Part shown: in pieces, positions 1 to 9,176 of the stretch
Position numbering within the stretch: position 1 is the first letter of the stretch
How the letters are laid out: the number at the start of each line of letters is the position of its first letter
Source: Pseudoalteromonas peptidolytica
Lineage (GTDB): Bacteria; Pseudomonadota; Gammaproteobacteria; Enterobacterales; Alteromonadaceae
NCBI RefSeq assembly: GCF_012641745.1
Contig: NZ_WEHZ01000004.1
Span: 62,001 to 126,000 of the forward strand
Direction: 5' to 3'
DNA length: 64,000 bases
Notes under the pieces: generated by a model
What the model was told of the DNA's origin: nothing
Seen by the model: the letters and a program-made list of their open reading frames with translations, nothing else
The model's database searches: none
Program-made: the position numbers and the translations under genes

Positions 1-2456
1 CCGTTATTATTGGCCTGTGTTTAGAGGCGAATTATCAGCTTATTGTGGCTATGCTTGCGGTGCTCAAATTGGGCGCGGCTTATCTACCAATTGCACCAAC
101 ACTACCTGAGTCTCGACGCCGTTTGCTGTTGCAAAATGCCAATGCAGCCATGCTGATTACTAAAACAGAATATTGGCAGGGTAGCTCGGATCTGGTGGTG
201 CCTCAAGTCGATTTAGATAGTATTCAGGGCGCTTTGGCCGAGCAGTCCAGTCATTGCTTTACTGCGCCATGCCAGATTGACGACCTCTGTTACGTAATTT
301 ATACCTCGGGCACCACGGGCATGCCAAAAGGGGTGATGGTGGAGCATGCCAGTGTCGTTAATTATGTGCAGACTTTAGCTACACAATATGCGATTACGCC
401 AAGCGACAATTACCTGCAATTTGCTAGCATGAGCTTTGATGTGTTTGCCGAAGAAGTCTTTTGTACTTTACTTCGTGGTGCAACCTTGGTGATGGCACCG
501 ACGGACGACATGTTAGATCCCAATAAACTGGCGCAATTAAGCCAAGATGCTGAGTTAACACTGATGAGTTTGCCAACGGCGTATTGGCATCAACTTGCAG
601 CAACTTCAGTCACCCTGCCAGATTCGCTGCGGATCATCACCATAGGTGGCGAGCAAATGCAGATTGCCGCGCTCACCGATTGGCAGCAGCGCTACGGCGA
701 CCGTATTCGAATAATTAATGCCTATGGCCCAACCGAAGCAACCATTTCGGCAACGCTTAATGATGTCACGCACTTCAGCGGTGCACGCGTGCCAATCGGT
801 CAGCCTATCGCGGGTTTGTCTTTATATTTACTCGATGAACAGCTTCGAGCGGTGGCCACCGGTGTGGAAGGGGACTTATACATTGCGGGTATTGGCCTTG
901 CCAGAGGCTATCTCAACGACGAGGAAAAGACGCAGCAAGCCTTTATTATTGAGCCAAATAGCGGCCAGCGACTTTATAAAACTGGCGATCGCGCTTGCTG
1001 TTTAGCCTCAAATGAATTGTTGTATTTAGGCCGTGGTGATGACCAAGTCAAAGTGCGCGGCTACCGTATTGAGCTGGGAGAAATTGAGCGACAACTTCAG
1101 CTGCTAGACGGGGTTGCTAATTGCGCTGTGGTGGTGCGCGAAGATGGCAGTAACAACGCGCAACTGGTGGCATTTGTACAGCCTGCACAGCAGACTGAAG
1201 TTAGCGCGGCTTCACTACGGGGGCAACTTGGAGCGGCTTTACCTGCTTACATGATCCCTGAGTTGTTCCAATCAGTTAGCCATCTGCCGTTGACAACCAA
1301 CGGCAAAGTCGATCGCAAACAGCTCACTGCGCTGGCCGGTTCATACACTCTATCGCAATCCCAGCACCAAGAGGCTAAGCAGGAAAGGCTCACCCCACTA
1401 CAAACGCAATTAGCGCAGCAGTTTGCTCATCGCTTGCAGGTGGATGGAGTGTGCCTTGACGATAACTTCTTTAATTTAGGTGGCCATTCGCTATTAGCGC
1501 TGCGTGTAGTGGGTGATATTAATCAGCACCTACAACTCAATTTGCCGCTGTCGGCACTGTTTGAACATCCAACCGTGCGTGGCCTCAGTCAGCATATACA
1601 AGTATTAAGAGAGGGTCTTGGCGAATGCGATGGCAAACCTCAATCGCTTGAAACCTTAGTGTGTTTGCAAGAGGGCGAGCTCGGTTTTACACCTGTGGTG
1701 CTGATTGCGGGAGCGGGAGGTTGGCTAATGGCATTTCATGCGTTAGTGAATGGGCTTGATAGCCGTATCCCCGTTTATGGCTTGCAACCAGAGGCGCTTG
1801 CCGAGGAGCCTGAGACGCTAACCTCCATAGAATGCACCGCCGAGTATTATTTTAGTGTATTAGCTGGCGCAGAACTTGGTGAACAAGTGCATTTGGTCGG
1901 ACATTCTTTTGGCAGCTTTATTGCCTATCAACTTGCCACTTTACTTGAGCAACAAGGTCGAATTGGCTGCTCGGTAACTGTGATTGATACGCCTGTACCG
2001 AGTAACCCAGCGCTTAACTTGGATGAAACGCAAATTGCACAAATGATGCTGGATAATCTGGTGGCATTTTTCCGCCTTAGTGTCTCTGATGCTGAAATCA
2101 GTGCTTATCAACAAGGTGATGCAACAGCACGCATTGCTTCTCTCAATCGCTGGATAAAACAAGCTGGATTTAATTTTAGTGATGCGCATCTACGTCACTC
2201 TCAACAAGTTTTTAGTGCCCAACTGCGAGCAAATATTGAGATGCGGTCTATGCTTAGCGACATCCCAATCTGTGTTGTGAAAACGCAGCAAACGCAAGAA
2301 TTTGAAGGCCGTCCTGTGAATAAAGACATGGGGTGGCAACCATTTAGTCACTCTCTCTCTTGTTATGAAGTCAAAGGAGATCATTTGTCCTGCTTGCAAG
2401 CCGAGCAAGTGGGGCAGTTGGTTAACATAATTGAGCGCAACTATATGTTGCACTAG
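1..2456 (+). CDS. Nonribosomal peptide synthetase, terminal module (A-T-TE), 5' end outside window
   Basis: The reading frame is open from the window edge, so the gene starts upstream. The adenylation domain shows its core motifs in order: LKLGAAYLPI near 66, YTSGTTGMPKG near 301, NAYGPTEATI near 717, the GRGDDQVKVRGYRIELGE block near 1029, and NGKVD near 1301. A carrier domain follows (GGHSL, phosphopantetheine serine codon at 1488). The end is a type I thioesterase with GHSFG (serine codon at 1905) and a late GDH histidine near 2380. The A domain keeps the aspartate (FDVF, near 435) expected to bind an alpha-amino group. The enzyme loads the last residue, and the thioesterase releases the peptide by hydrolysis or cyclisation. 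I could not assign the amino acid. The hydroxylase and exporter downstream fit a peptide biosynthetic cluster. Confidence 0.95.
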   Translation, partial: VIIGLCLEANYQLIVAMLAVLKLGAAYLPIAPTLPESRRRLLLQNANAAMLITKTEYWQGSSDLVVPQVDLDSIQGALAEQSSHCFTAPCQIDDLCYVIYTSGTTGMPKGVMVEHASVVNYVQTLATQYAITPSDNYLQFASMSFDVFAEEVFCTLLRGATLVMAPTDDMLDPNKLAQLSQDAELTLMSLPTAYWHQLAATSVTLPDSLRIITIGGEQMQIAALTDWQQRYGDRIRIINAYGPTEATISATLNDVTHFSGARVPIGQPIAGLSLYLLDEQLRAVATGVEGDLYIAGIGLARGYLNDEEKTQQAFIIEPNSGQRLYKTGDRACCLASNELLYLGRGDDQVKVRGYRIELGEIERQLQLLDGVANCAVVVREDGSNNAQLVAFVQPAQQTEVSAASLRGQLGAALPAYMIPELFQSVSHLPLTTNGKVDRKQLTALAGSYTLSQSQHQEAKQERLTPLQTQLAQQFAHRLQVDGVCLDDNFFNLGGHSLLALRVVGDINQHLQLNLPLSALFEHPTVRGLSQHIQVLREGLGECDGKPQSLETLVCLQEGELGFTPVVLIAGAGGWLMAFHALVNGLDSRIPVYGLQPEALAEEPETLTSIECTAEYYFSVLAGAELGEQVHLVGHSFGSFIAYQLATLLEQQGRIGCSVTVIDTPVPSNPALNLDETQIAQMMLDNLVAFFRLSVSDAEISAYQQGDATARIASLNRWIKQAGFNFSDAHLRHSQQVFSAQLRANIEMRSMLSDIPICVVKTQQTQEFEGRPVNKDMGWQPFSHSLSCYEVKGDHLSCLQAEQVGQLVNIIERNYMLH

Positions 2457-2488
2457 CAAAAGTACTTACTTTTAAGGATGGGAAAACA

Positions 2489-3457
2489 ATGGATCACGCA
2501 CTTTCTTTGGAATTGGATCCGACAACGATTGCAGCAGACCCTCGGGTACATGACTTATCTGAGGTTAAACAAAGCGGCATGGCATGGGTGAAAAGTCACG
2601 TTCAAGAGGTAAATAGTTGGGTTGAGCGAGATGGTTTTGCACTACTGCGTGGCTTAAATATTGTGAGCACAAATCAGTTTAGCACCATACTTGAGACCTT
2701 ATTTGGTGAGCGTTTAAGCCAGTATATTTATCGTTCTTCTCCTCGTACCGCGTTGAACAACAATATTTATACCACGACTGAGTACCATGCAGATCAAGTG
2801 ATCCTTCAACATAACGAGAATGCCTATTCCAATGTGTGGCCGATGCGAATGGGGTTCTTTTGTGTTATCCCAGCAACCACGGGAGGATGCACCCCCCTTG
2901 CTGATAGTCGTGAAGTCTACCGCCATATTCCAGCTGAGCTAAGAGATAAGTTTGAGCGCCTAGGCGTGCAATATGTGCGTAACTACGGTGATATTGACCT
3001 ACCATGGCAAGAAGTTTTCCAGACCGAGAGTAAGACAGAGGTTGAGCACTATTGCCAACAAAATGAAATCGAATTTACTTGGCTTGATGATAAAAGGCTA
3101 CAAACCAAGCAATGGCGTCCAGCCGTTATGCGCCATCCAAAAAGTGGTGAAAAGGTATGGTTCAATCAAGCTCACTTGTTTCATTGCTCAAGCCTAGACA
3201 ATCAACTCAGTGCGCACATGCGTGACAGTATCGGCAGCGAATTTTTGCCACGCAATGCTTTTTTTGGTGATGGCAGTGAGATTAGCGACCAAGACATTGC
3301 CATGATTAACCAAGTTTATCGCGACCTGACTTTTGCCTACCCATGGCAAAAAAACGATATTTTGCTATTGGACAATATGCTGTTTACCCATGGCAGAGAG
3401 GCCTATACAGGTACTCGAAAAGTGCTAGTTGGCATGGCGAAAATAGCCTCGGCTTAA
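2489..3457 (+). CDS. TauD/SyrP-like Fe(II)/2-oxoglutarate dioxygenase
   Basis: A 322-residue protein of the TauD/TfdA family. The metal triad is readable as H100 and D102 (EYHADQ) and a distal H301 (LFTHGREAY). R310 (GTRK) is the likely 2-oxoglutarate-binding arginine. The gene follows the NRPS by 32 bp with an AAGGA-type ribosome site. In NRPS clusters such enzymes (SyrP is the named example) usually hydroxylate the beta carbon of a residue, often aspartate, on the carrier protein or before loading. That role here is inferred from position and motifs. It is unlikely to be the phosphonate dioxygenase PhnY, since it lies 40 kb from the phosphonate locus. Confidence 0.85.
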   Translation: MDHALSLELDPTTIAADPRVHDLSEVKQSGMAWVKSHVQEVNSWVERDGFALLRGLNIVSTNQFSTILETLFGERLSQYIYRSSPRTALNNNIYTTTEYHADQVILQHNENAYSNVWPMRMGFFCVIPATTGGCTPLADSREVYRHIPAELRDKFERLGVQYVRNYGDIDLPWQEVFQTESKTEVEHYCQQNEIEFTWLDDKRLQTKQWRPAVMRHPKSGEKVWFNQAHLFHCSSLDNQLSAHMRDSIGSEFLPRNAFFGDGSEISDQDIAMINQVYRDLTFAYPWQKNDILLLDNMLFTHGREAYTGTRKVLVGMAKIASA

Positions 3458-3543
3458 CTGGTTAATATTAATCTTTTCCAGTGGAAGCTGGGCAATAACA
3501 CTTGTTAGTGGTTACGTGGTTGGCAATGTAAGGAATTTGAACA

Positions 3544-4920
3544 ATGAAATGGCTAATACAACTGCGACTAAGACTGATGATGCTATTTTGCATTACCCTA
3601 GCGCTTGCATCTTGTTTGCAGAAAAAAAGTATCGCGGATAATCACACCATCATGCCTAATCAATTAGAAATGATAGCAGCGGTGGTGAAAGAGTACTGCG
3701 ATGCGAACCTTTTCTTTGGCACTATTTATATTACGTCAGTTGATAAAGTAATTTACCAGCATCACTGCGGGCCACAAAATATGCAGTATGATGTCGCGAA
3801 CAGTGTGAAGTCGAAGTATCGCATTGGCTCCAATACCAAAGCGTTTTCGGCCGCTATTCTAATGAATATGTTAGATGGTAAGGACTTACGGCAGGAAACC
3901 ATTGGCGACCACTTGCCTTGGTATCCAGATAATCAATGCGCAGATGTGTCATTGCATCACCTACTTACCATGTCATCTGGGATCAATAACTACAGTGACA
4001 ACGAAGCGGTGTACGACAACTATGGTTGGCGACCCTATTTATATGACTCAAATCTAGACCTTAACGGACCAGAAGATTTTAGTAATCGCTTTTGTACTTG
4101 TGGTGCTGAAGCTGGGCAAAGTGGCACCCCCTCGTTCACGCCCGGCAGTAAGTATGAATACAGCAACTGTAACTACTATCTTATTGGTAACATTATCGAG
4201 CAGTTAGCTGCAGGTAAACAGGGCAACATTGGTCGTGAGTATTGGTTTGCTAATATCGTTCAAGAGCAAATTCTAAACCCGCTTAACATGACTGACAGTG
4301 GCTCATATAGCGCGATAGGTGTGTATTCGAATATGACCACAGGTTATATCTACAACCAAAACCAGTATTTACCTCTAGCGAATGGCCGCCCTCCAGCTAC
4401 AGGCGGGCCCGCCCCCTATGAAGATATTTTGGTTAACCCTTACAGTAATCCGCTAGTGCTTTACTCTGCCGGAGATTTATATTCGACCGTAGAGGATATG
4501 CACAAGTGGGATCAAGGGTTATATGGTACGCAGATCTTAAGTGATGCCCAAAAACTGGCAGCCTTTGCACCCTATTCCAATACCGGCAGTAGCACAGAGT
4601 GTGAATATTATGGTTATGGTTGGTTTGTAACCTATGTCGACCCTAACCAGTATGGCAAAGTAGCAAATTGCCCCGAAAACCCAGCAGACGCTAACCTTAG
4701 AATGTATGAAAAGTTTTTACAGTATTCAGGCAGTTACCCCTATTCATGGGTGACTAGTTTTACTCGTTTACTGGAACGAGATCAAAGCATCATGGTGTTT
4801 AGCAACTATGTAAAAGAAGGGATTGAGTCAGATTGTATCGCCGATGAGATCCGTAACATTATCTTCTATAGTGATAAACACCGCACTGAGGAATGTCAGC
4901 AAGATTTAAATCAGGCATAA
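3544..4920 (+). CDS. Lipoprotein serine hydrolase, beta-lactamase/PBP4-like family
   Basis: A 458-residue protein of the class C beta-lactamase-like family (PF00144 type). The N-terminus is a lipoprotein signal with lipobox LASC, cysteine 24. The catalytic SxxK is S96-N-T-K99 and the second motif is Y206-S-N. Beyond residue 130 the protein is rich in Tyr and Asn, and it carries extra cysteines that may form disulfides, which fits an exported enzyme. It sits between NRPS tailoring and export genes with its own ribosome site. Possible roles are peptide maturation by removal of a terminal residue, lactone hydrolysis, or self-protection. None is proven, and a general D-peptidase or esterase is equally possible. 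It lacks the C-terminal membrane helices of ClbP-type prodrug peptidases. Confidence 0.85.
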   Translation: MKWLIQLRLRLMMLFCITLALASCLQKKSIADNHTIMPNQLEMIAAVVKEYCDANLFFGTIYITSVDKVIYQHHCGPQNMQYDVANSVKSKYRIGSNTKAFSAAILMNMLDGKDLRQETIGDHLPWYPDNQCADVSLHHLLTMSSGINNYSDNEAVYDNYGWRPYLYDSNLDLNGPEDFSNRFCTCGAEAGQSGTPSFTPGSKYEYSNCNYYLIGNIIEQLAAGKQGNIGREYWFANIVQEQILNPLNMTDSGSYSAIGVYSNMTTGYIYNQNQYLPLANGRPPATGGPAPYEDILVNPYSNPLVLYSAGDLYSTVEDMHKWDQGLYGTQILSDAQKLAAFAPYSNTGSSTECEYYGYGWFVTYVDPNQYGKVANCPENPADANLRMYEKFLQYSGSYPYSWVTSFTRLLERDQSIMVFSNYVKEGIESDCIADEIRNIIFYSDKHRTEECQQDLNQA

Positions 4921-5123
4921 CGCGGTGAGAGAAAACATCGAGCTCTGATGCTCGGTTAAACAAATTAATAGAACACCTGTGGTAGGTGGCAACGTTTCGC
5001 TCAGCTGTATTTGTGACACTGTGCAAATCCTTGGTTGTTCTTAGGTTTACTTCTTCATGATTAATGAAGGTAGTAAAGCCCATCTTTGAATGAGCATAGC
5101 TTGTGAAATTATGGGTGCTAGGG

Positions 5124-5144
5124 CAAGTGCCGTGTTGGCACTTG
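5124..5144. other. Hairpin between serine hydrolase and DUF697 genes
   Basis: CAAGTGCC and GGCACTTG form a perfect 8-bp stem with a 5-nt loop. No T-run follows, so it may be an mRNA-end or processing hairpin, not a classic terminator. The rest of 4921-5186 shows nothing recognisable. Confidence 0.5.
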
Positions 5145-5186
5145 ATGGGTTCGACAACTGTTTAAGTAAATCATAGAGGATGAATT

Positions 5187-5747
5187 ATGGCAGTGACAAA
5201 AACAGCGAAGGACGACAAGGTAAGCGAAGCGCCAGAACAACAGGAATCACAACTTGTTGCTGATGAAGATAGAGCAGCCGTTGCTCAGCTGATTGTCGAC
5301 AAATACACCAAATGGTCGTTTGGCTCTGGGTTTATTCCCTTGCCTGCGGTTGATTTAGTGGCGTTGACGGGGATCCAAATGAAGATGATAGGCGAAGTCG
5401 CGAAAGTCTATGGTCAATCATATGGAGACAATAAGTTGCGTGGCACAGTAAGCGCATTGATCGGCGGCTCTTTTCCACAAACCTTAGGGGGCGCGGGACT
5501 AAGCAGCTTTTTGAAGGCGGTTCCTGTGCTTGGTACGTTAAGCGCAATCGCATTTATGCCTATAGTGTCTGCGGCATCAACACATGCAGTGGGCTCTACG
5601 TTTGTTCGACACTTTGAAAATGGCGGTACGCTGATAAACCTGAATTTAGCAAGTATGAAAGGGGATATCGCAGATATTGCAGCTAAGTATCGTGCAAATA
5701 AGGGAAATGCGGACGCAACCGCTACAGCGGATAAAGCCACAGTATAA
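5187..5747 (+). CDS. DUF697-family membrane protein
   Basis: A 186-residue protein resembling DUF697 (the YcjF C-terminal family). After a charged 30-residue N-terminus comes a segment with the FIPLPAVDLVAL and QMKMI pattern typical of the family. Two hydrophobic, glycine-rich stretches follow (roughly residues 85-105 and 110-130), then an Ala- and Lys-rich tail. The family has no firm biochemical function and is often linked to membrane GTPases or stress. It has its own AGAGGA-type ribosome site and a strong terminator after it, so it is probably transcribed separately from the exporter. Placement inside the NRPS region may be incidental. Confidence 0.7.
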   Translation: MAVTKTAKDDKVSEAPEQQESQLVADEDRAAVAQLIVDKYTKWSFGSGFIPLPAVDLVALTGIQMKMIGEVAKVYGQSYGDNKLRGTVSALIGGSFPQTLGGAGLSSFLKAVPVLGTLSAIAFMPIVSAASTHAVGSTFVRHFENGGTLINLNLASMKGDIADIAAKYRANKGNADATATADKATV

Positions 5748-5759
5748 CGATACTGGCTG

Positions 5760-5794
5760 AAATAAACCGGCAGGCAACTGCTGGTTTATTTTCC
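5760..5794. terminator. Rho-independent terminator after DUF697 gene
   Basis: Stem of 14 bp with one mismatch (AAATAAACCGGCAG against CTGCTGGTTTATTT) around a GCAA loop. A-rich and T-rich flanks allow it to work in both directions. Confidence 0.8.
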
Positions 5795-5825
5795 GTTTGT
5801 CGTCAATCACAACTTGGAGCAACTT

Positions 5826-6002
5826 ATGTTAATTGCGCTGTATTTAGTGTTATGTGTTTTAACTGGGTATTGGGGGCGTCACACCTTTGCGGGGCCGGTA
5901 GGATTCTTTCTCATCTCATTGATGTTCACGCCTGTTATAGGGTTGATTATTTTACTCGTTGGGCAAAGGCGCAAACCATTGGCCGAGCAAGATGAAGAAT
6001 AG
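5826..6002 (+). CDS. Small two-helix membrane protein
   Basis: A 58-residue protein. A TTG at 5814 would give a longer form, but GGAG at 5816-5819 lies inside that extension and is correctly spaced for ATG 5826, so I chose the ATG. Two hydrophobic helices (about residues 2-17 and 23-45) are joined by a short GRHTFAGP loop. The tail is basic then acidic (RRK, then EQDEE). No family recognised. It lies between two gene groups of the NRPS region and could be a small membrane accessory protein. Confidence 0.6.
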   Translation: MLIALYLVLCVLTGYWGRHTFAGPVGFFLISLMFTPVIGLIILLVGQRRKPLAEQDEE

Positions 6003-6155
6003 CCATTTCTGTTGTCACGGCTTTAACTAGATATCAATATAACCAGATGTTTTAAAGCGATATTCTTTTGTTTTTGACCTGTGGTTTTTATTTTTAGGGA
6101 CTATGCTTAATTGCATGCGCGGGCAGTAGCCCAATAACAATAAAAGATAATAATA

Positions 6156-7817
6156 ATGGTATTGTACGAATTAATTCGCCGACATATTCAGATAAAAAAA
6201 CGGACCTTTTTTGCACTTGGGTGTATTTCTGGTTTGGCTAATGCGCTGGTGCTTGCACTTATCAACAACGTAGCAGCCAATATTTCTGACATAAATAAAG
6301 AAAACCACATACTCTATTATCTTGTGTTGTTTTCACTCACTATTGCGATTTATGGTTTGACTCAGCAACGCTTAATGACCAAGGCTGCACAAATGGTTGA
6401 GCGTGCCATAGATAAACTGAGGGTCGATTTATTTGAAAGCATTCGCCACACTGAGTTATCAACACTGGAAAAAGTTGGTAAGGAACGGATTTTCAATACG
6501 ATAAGTAAAGAACTCCAAACCATATCTCAATCGGCGCAGCTTTTTGTGATCATCGGTCAGTCTATTAGTTTAGTATTCTTCACATCGCTTTATATCGCTT
6601 GGCATTCATTTGTAGCCTTTATGGTTATCTCAACACTTATCATGGTGGGTGCCAGTATACACCGCTTAAGAGCGAATGAGATTCAGCGCAACATGCGGAT
6701 CTCCTTTGACAGTGAAAACCAGCTTATTCATCGCTTATCTGATTTGCTTGATGGCTTTAAAGAAGTAAAGCTGAGTGAGCCAAGAGCAGAAGACTTAGAG
6801 CGGGAATATCGTCGCGATTCTAATCGTGCTAGGCGAGCGAAGACAAAAACACAAACTCTGTTTGCAACAGACTTTATTTTGTCACAAATAACGTTTTTTA
6901 CCGCAACCGGTGCAATGGTTTTTATTGTTCCTATGCTATCCGATGTCTATACAGATGTCGTGATCAAAGTCACTACTGCATCGTTATTTTTAATCGGTCC
7001 AATTACCAGCATTGTTGGTGGGATCCCAGTATTCACAACCGCAACCGAGGCGGCACAAAATGTCTTGGCACTAGAGCGTGATCTGAAAACGATAGCAGAC
7101 CAACAGCATACCGAGAGGCTGAAATCTACCGAAAACCTCACATCATTTAAAGCCATTACTATGCAAGGCGCGTTTTATCAGCACCAGAAGAAATCCAGTG
7201 ACCGCCCTTTTTCCGTAGGGCCTGTTGATATTACATTCGAGCAAGGGAAAACCACTTTTATTACCGGTGGAAATGGTAGTGGCAAAACCACATTTATTCG
7301 TATGCTGACAGGTTTATATGCGCTTCAAGGCGGACAAATTTTATTAAATGGTCAAGCTGTGACTGATGATAATCGGCTCGCATATCGAAGTTTATTCACC
7401 GCTGTCTTTGCCGATTTTCATTTGTTCCAGCAGCTCTATGGTATTCGTGATTTGAGTGCTCAAGAAATAGACGAGTGGTTAGACTTTCTGGAGATGCGTG
7501 CCAAAGTCAGTATTCAAGAAGGGGCGTTTAGTACCATTGACTTGTCATCAGGGCAGCGAAAGCGATTGGCGCTACTGAGCACTATTTTAGAAAATAGGCC
7601 TATTTACATTTTTGATGAGTGGGCGGCAGATCAAGACCCTATCTTTAGACGCAAATTCTACGAACAAGTGTTACCACGCTTAAAGGCTCGTGGTAACACG
7701 ATTATCGCCATCACTCACGATGATGCTTACTTCCACTTAGCTGATACACACTTAAAAATGGAAGAAGGACAACTATTTACCCATCAAGATAGTGAAAGTA
7801 ATGGAGTGCTATCATGA
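6156..7817 (+). CDS. Cyclic peptide/siderophore ABC exporter, SyrD/PvdE type
   Basis: A 553-residue half-transporter with the membrane domain (about residues 15-310, six helices) fused to an ATPase. Walker A is GGNGSGKT at residues 371-378, the signature is LSSGQ at 463-467, and Walker B ends in D487-E488. The FDEWAADQDP sequence is characteristic of the SyrD, PvdE and YojI exporter group (TIGR01194-like), which moves cyclic lipopeptides or peptide siderophores to the periplasm as a homodimer. It is therefore the likely exporter of the NRPS product. Its stop codon overlaps the next start in ATGA, indicating translational coupling. The 150 bp upstream are AT-rich and probably contain its promoter. 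Confidence 0.9.
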   Translation: MVLYELIRRHIQIKKRTFFALGCISGLANALVLALINNVAANISDINKENHILYYLVLFSLTIAIYGLTQQRLMTKAAQMVERAIDKLRVDLFESIRHTELSTLEKVGKERIFNTISKELQTISQSAQLFVIIGQSISLVFFTSLYIAWHSFVAFMVISTLIMVGASIHRLRANEIQRNMRISFDSENQLIHRLSDLLDGFKEVKLSEPRAEDLEREYRRDSNRARRAKTKTQTLFATDFILSQITFFTATGAMVFIVPMLSDVYTDVVIKVTTASLFLIGPITSIVGGIPVFTTATEAAQNVLALERDLKTIADQQHTERLKSTENLTSFKAITMQGAFYQHQKKSSDRPFSVGPVDITFEQGKTTFITGGNGSGKTTFIRMLTGLYALQGGQILLNGQAVTDDNRLAYRSLFTAVFADFHLFQQLYGIRDLSAQEIDEWLDFLEMRAKVSIQEGAFSTIDLSSGQRKRLALLSTILENRPIYIFDEWAADQDPIFRRKFYEQVLPRLKARGNTIIAITHDDAYFHLADTHLKMEEGQLFTHQDSESNGVLS

Positions 7818-8893
7818 ATGTTACTATCCCTGAAGATTTTGGTTTATATGCTGTTGGTGGTGTCGTACTGGCACTTATTCTTTCAAACTTGTTTATGCGG
7901 GCGTTAAAGCGCCATAAACCCAAATGGCATAAACGCATATTGTCTTGGCGCTTTCGTGCTGGTGTGACGTTACTAATTTTGCTTTTTATCGCCGTTGTTT
8001 TGGTCAAAGTTGTCTTTATAAAAATAGATTCAGGGCAGGTGGGAGTGATATGGAAGCGCTTTGGCGGCACGTATGTTGAGCACCCGTTTTATGAAGGGAC
8101 AGTTTTAGTATACCCATGGGATACGTTGACGATTTATTCCAGCCGCTTCCAAACGACCACCACAGAGATCCATGCTATTACCTCTGAGGGACTGAGGATA
8201 AAAATGGAAATAACGGTGCGTTACCGCCCCGTCGTGGAGCATATTCCTTATTTACACAAGTTAGTTGGGGAAGACTATCTAGATGAAATTGTGATCCCAG
8301 AAGTTGCATCTGCGGTGCGCATGATTGTTTCTGACTATACCGCCGAGGAAGTATACGCAAATCAACGCTTAAAGATTCAAGATAAGCTGTTAAGCACTGT
8401 CCTGAGAGAGGTTCAGTTGCAAGAAAAAACCATACTAAAGCAAGAAAAGAGCGAGATGCAGGGGCATAATTTGGTAAATCTAGACGACATGCTAATTCGC
8501 CATGTAGATATTCCAGAAGGGGTGCATAATGCAATTATAGCGAAAGTAAACCAAATGCACTTGTATCAAGAGTACGAAATGCGCTTGGATGTTGCTGAAA
8601 AAGAAGCAGAGCGAAAGAAAGTTGAAGCCATGGGGATAGCTGATTTTCAAGAAAAGGTGAGTGGGGGGATCTCTGAAACTTACCTAAGATGGCGCGGCAT
8701 AGAAGCAACCATTGAATTAGCCAAATCGAACAATGCAAAAGTGGTGGTTATTGGTAGTGGAAAAGATGGGTTACCACTGATTTTAAACACTGAAAATGGG
8801 GGAAGTGCTTTACCAGCTTCGGTGCAGCCAGTGGCAGGGGATCCGCAAAACCAAGAACCACAAACCCCCAATGCCATTACTAAACCAAAATAA
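7814..8893 (+). CDS. SPFH/Band 7 (prohibitin-like) membrane protein
   Basis: A 359-residue protein with two N-terminal membrane helices (about residues 11-29 and 47-70). A Band 7/SPFH domain follows, beginning at SGQVGVIWKRFGG. Next comes a charged helical region (about 215-285, rich in Glu and Lys), and the C-terminus is Pro- and Gln-rich. SPFH proteins oligomerise at membranes and act as scaffolds for transporters or proteases. Here the start codon overlaps the exporter stop, so the two are made together. A role in assembling or protecting the exporter is an inference from this coupling. A dispersed repeat begins at the base after its TAA stop. Confidence 0.85.
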   Translation: MNVTIPEDFGLYAVGGVVLALILSNLFMRALKRHKPKWHKRILSWRFRAGVTLLILLFIAVVLVKVVFIKIDSGQVGVIWKRFGGTYVEHPFYEGTVLVYPWDTLTIYSSRFQTTTTEIHAITSEGLRIKMEITVRYRPVVEHIPYLHKLVGEDYLDEIVIPEVASAVRMIVSDYTAEEVYANQRLKIQDKLLSTVLREVQLQEKTILKQEKSEMQGHNLVNLDDMLIRHVDIPEGVHNAIIAKVNQMHLYQEYEMRLDVAEKEAERKKVEAMGIADFQEKVSGGISETYLRWRGIEATIELAKSNNAKVVVIGSGKDGLPLILNTENGGSALPASVQPVAGDPQNQEPQTPNAITKPK

Positions 8894-9101
8894 TACCAAT
8901 TTTCTTAATTAAGTGGTCTATTTTGAGACGAGAAAACCTTGTCGATAACCCCGCTACCGCGTCCTGTTGTCGCCAAGGTACCTACATCCGCGTAGGTAAG
9001 GCTAAAAATTTGCTATTTAGTTGTTCTAAATAAGAAATTTTTAACGCTATTAGCGTCAGATTTACTCCTTCAAATTGAGCAAGCATTAAGTCAAATTGGT
9101 A
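8894..9101. repeat. Dispersed ~208-bp inverted-repeat element (MITE-like), copy 1
   Basis: The ends are TACCAATTTT and CAAATTGGTA, a terminal inverted repeat. An internal inverted pair (GCTAAAAATTTGC with its partner, around TTAGTTGTTCTAAATAAG) lies in the middle. A diverged copy in the opposite orientation lies at 21181-21380. It shares blocks such as GACGAGAAAACCTTGTCGAT, GCGTCAGATTTACT and TTCAAATTGAGCAAG (reverse-complemented there). It has no coding potential. The remainder, 9102-9226, is a promoter region with a separate inverted repeat. Confidence 0.85.
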
Positions 9102-9176
9102 AAAGAGACCAAAGTGAGCCTCACTGCAATACGGTCGCTCATAGCCTATCCTAGCCCTAAGTTAGTTACATTTTGA

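Noticed and set aside
420..760. Reading the substrate of the adenylation domain from its specificity residues.
   Set aside because: I could align only part of the ten-residue code by eye and several positions are ambiguous, so any amino acid named would be a guess.
2489..3457. The TauD-like dioxygenase as the missing PhnY partner of the PhnZ-like enzyme.
   Set aside because: It is 40 kb away, directly behind the NRPS, and its HADQ and THGREAY motifs fit the SyrP-like group.
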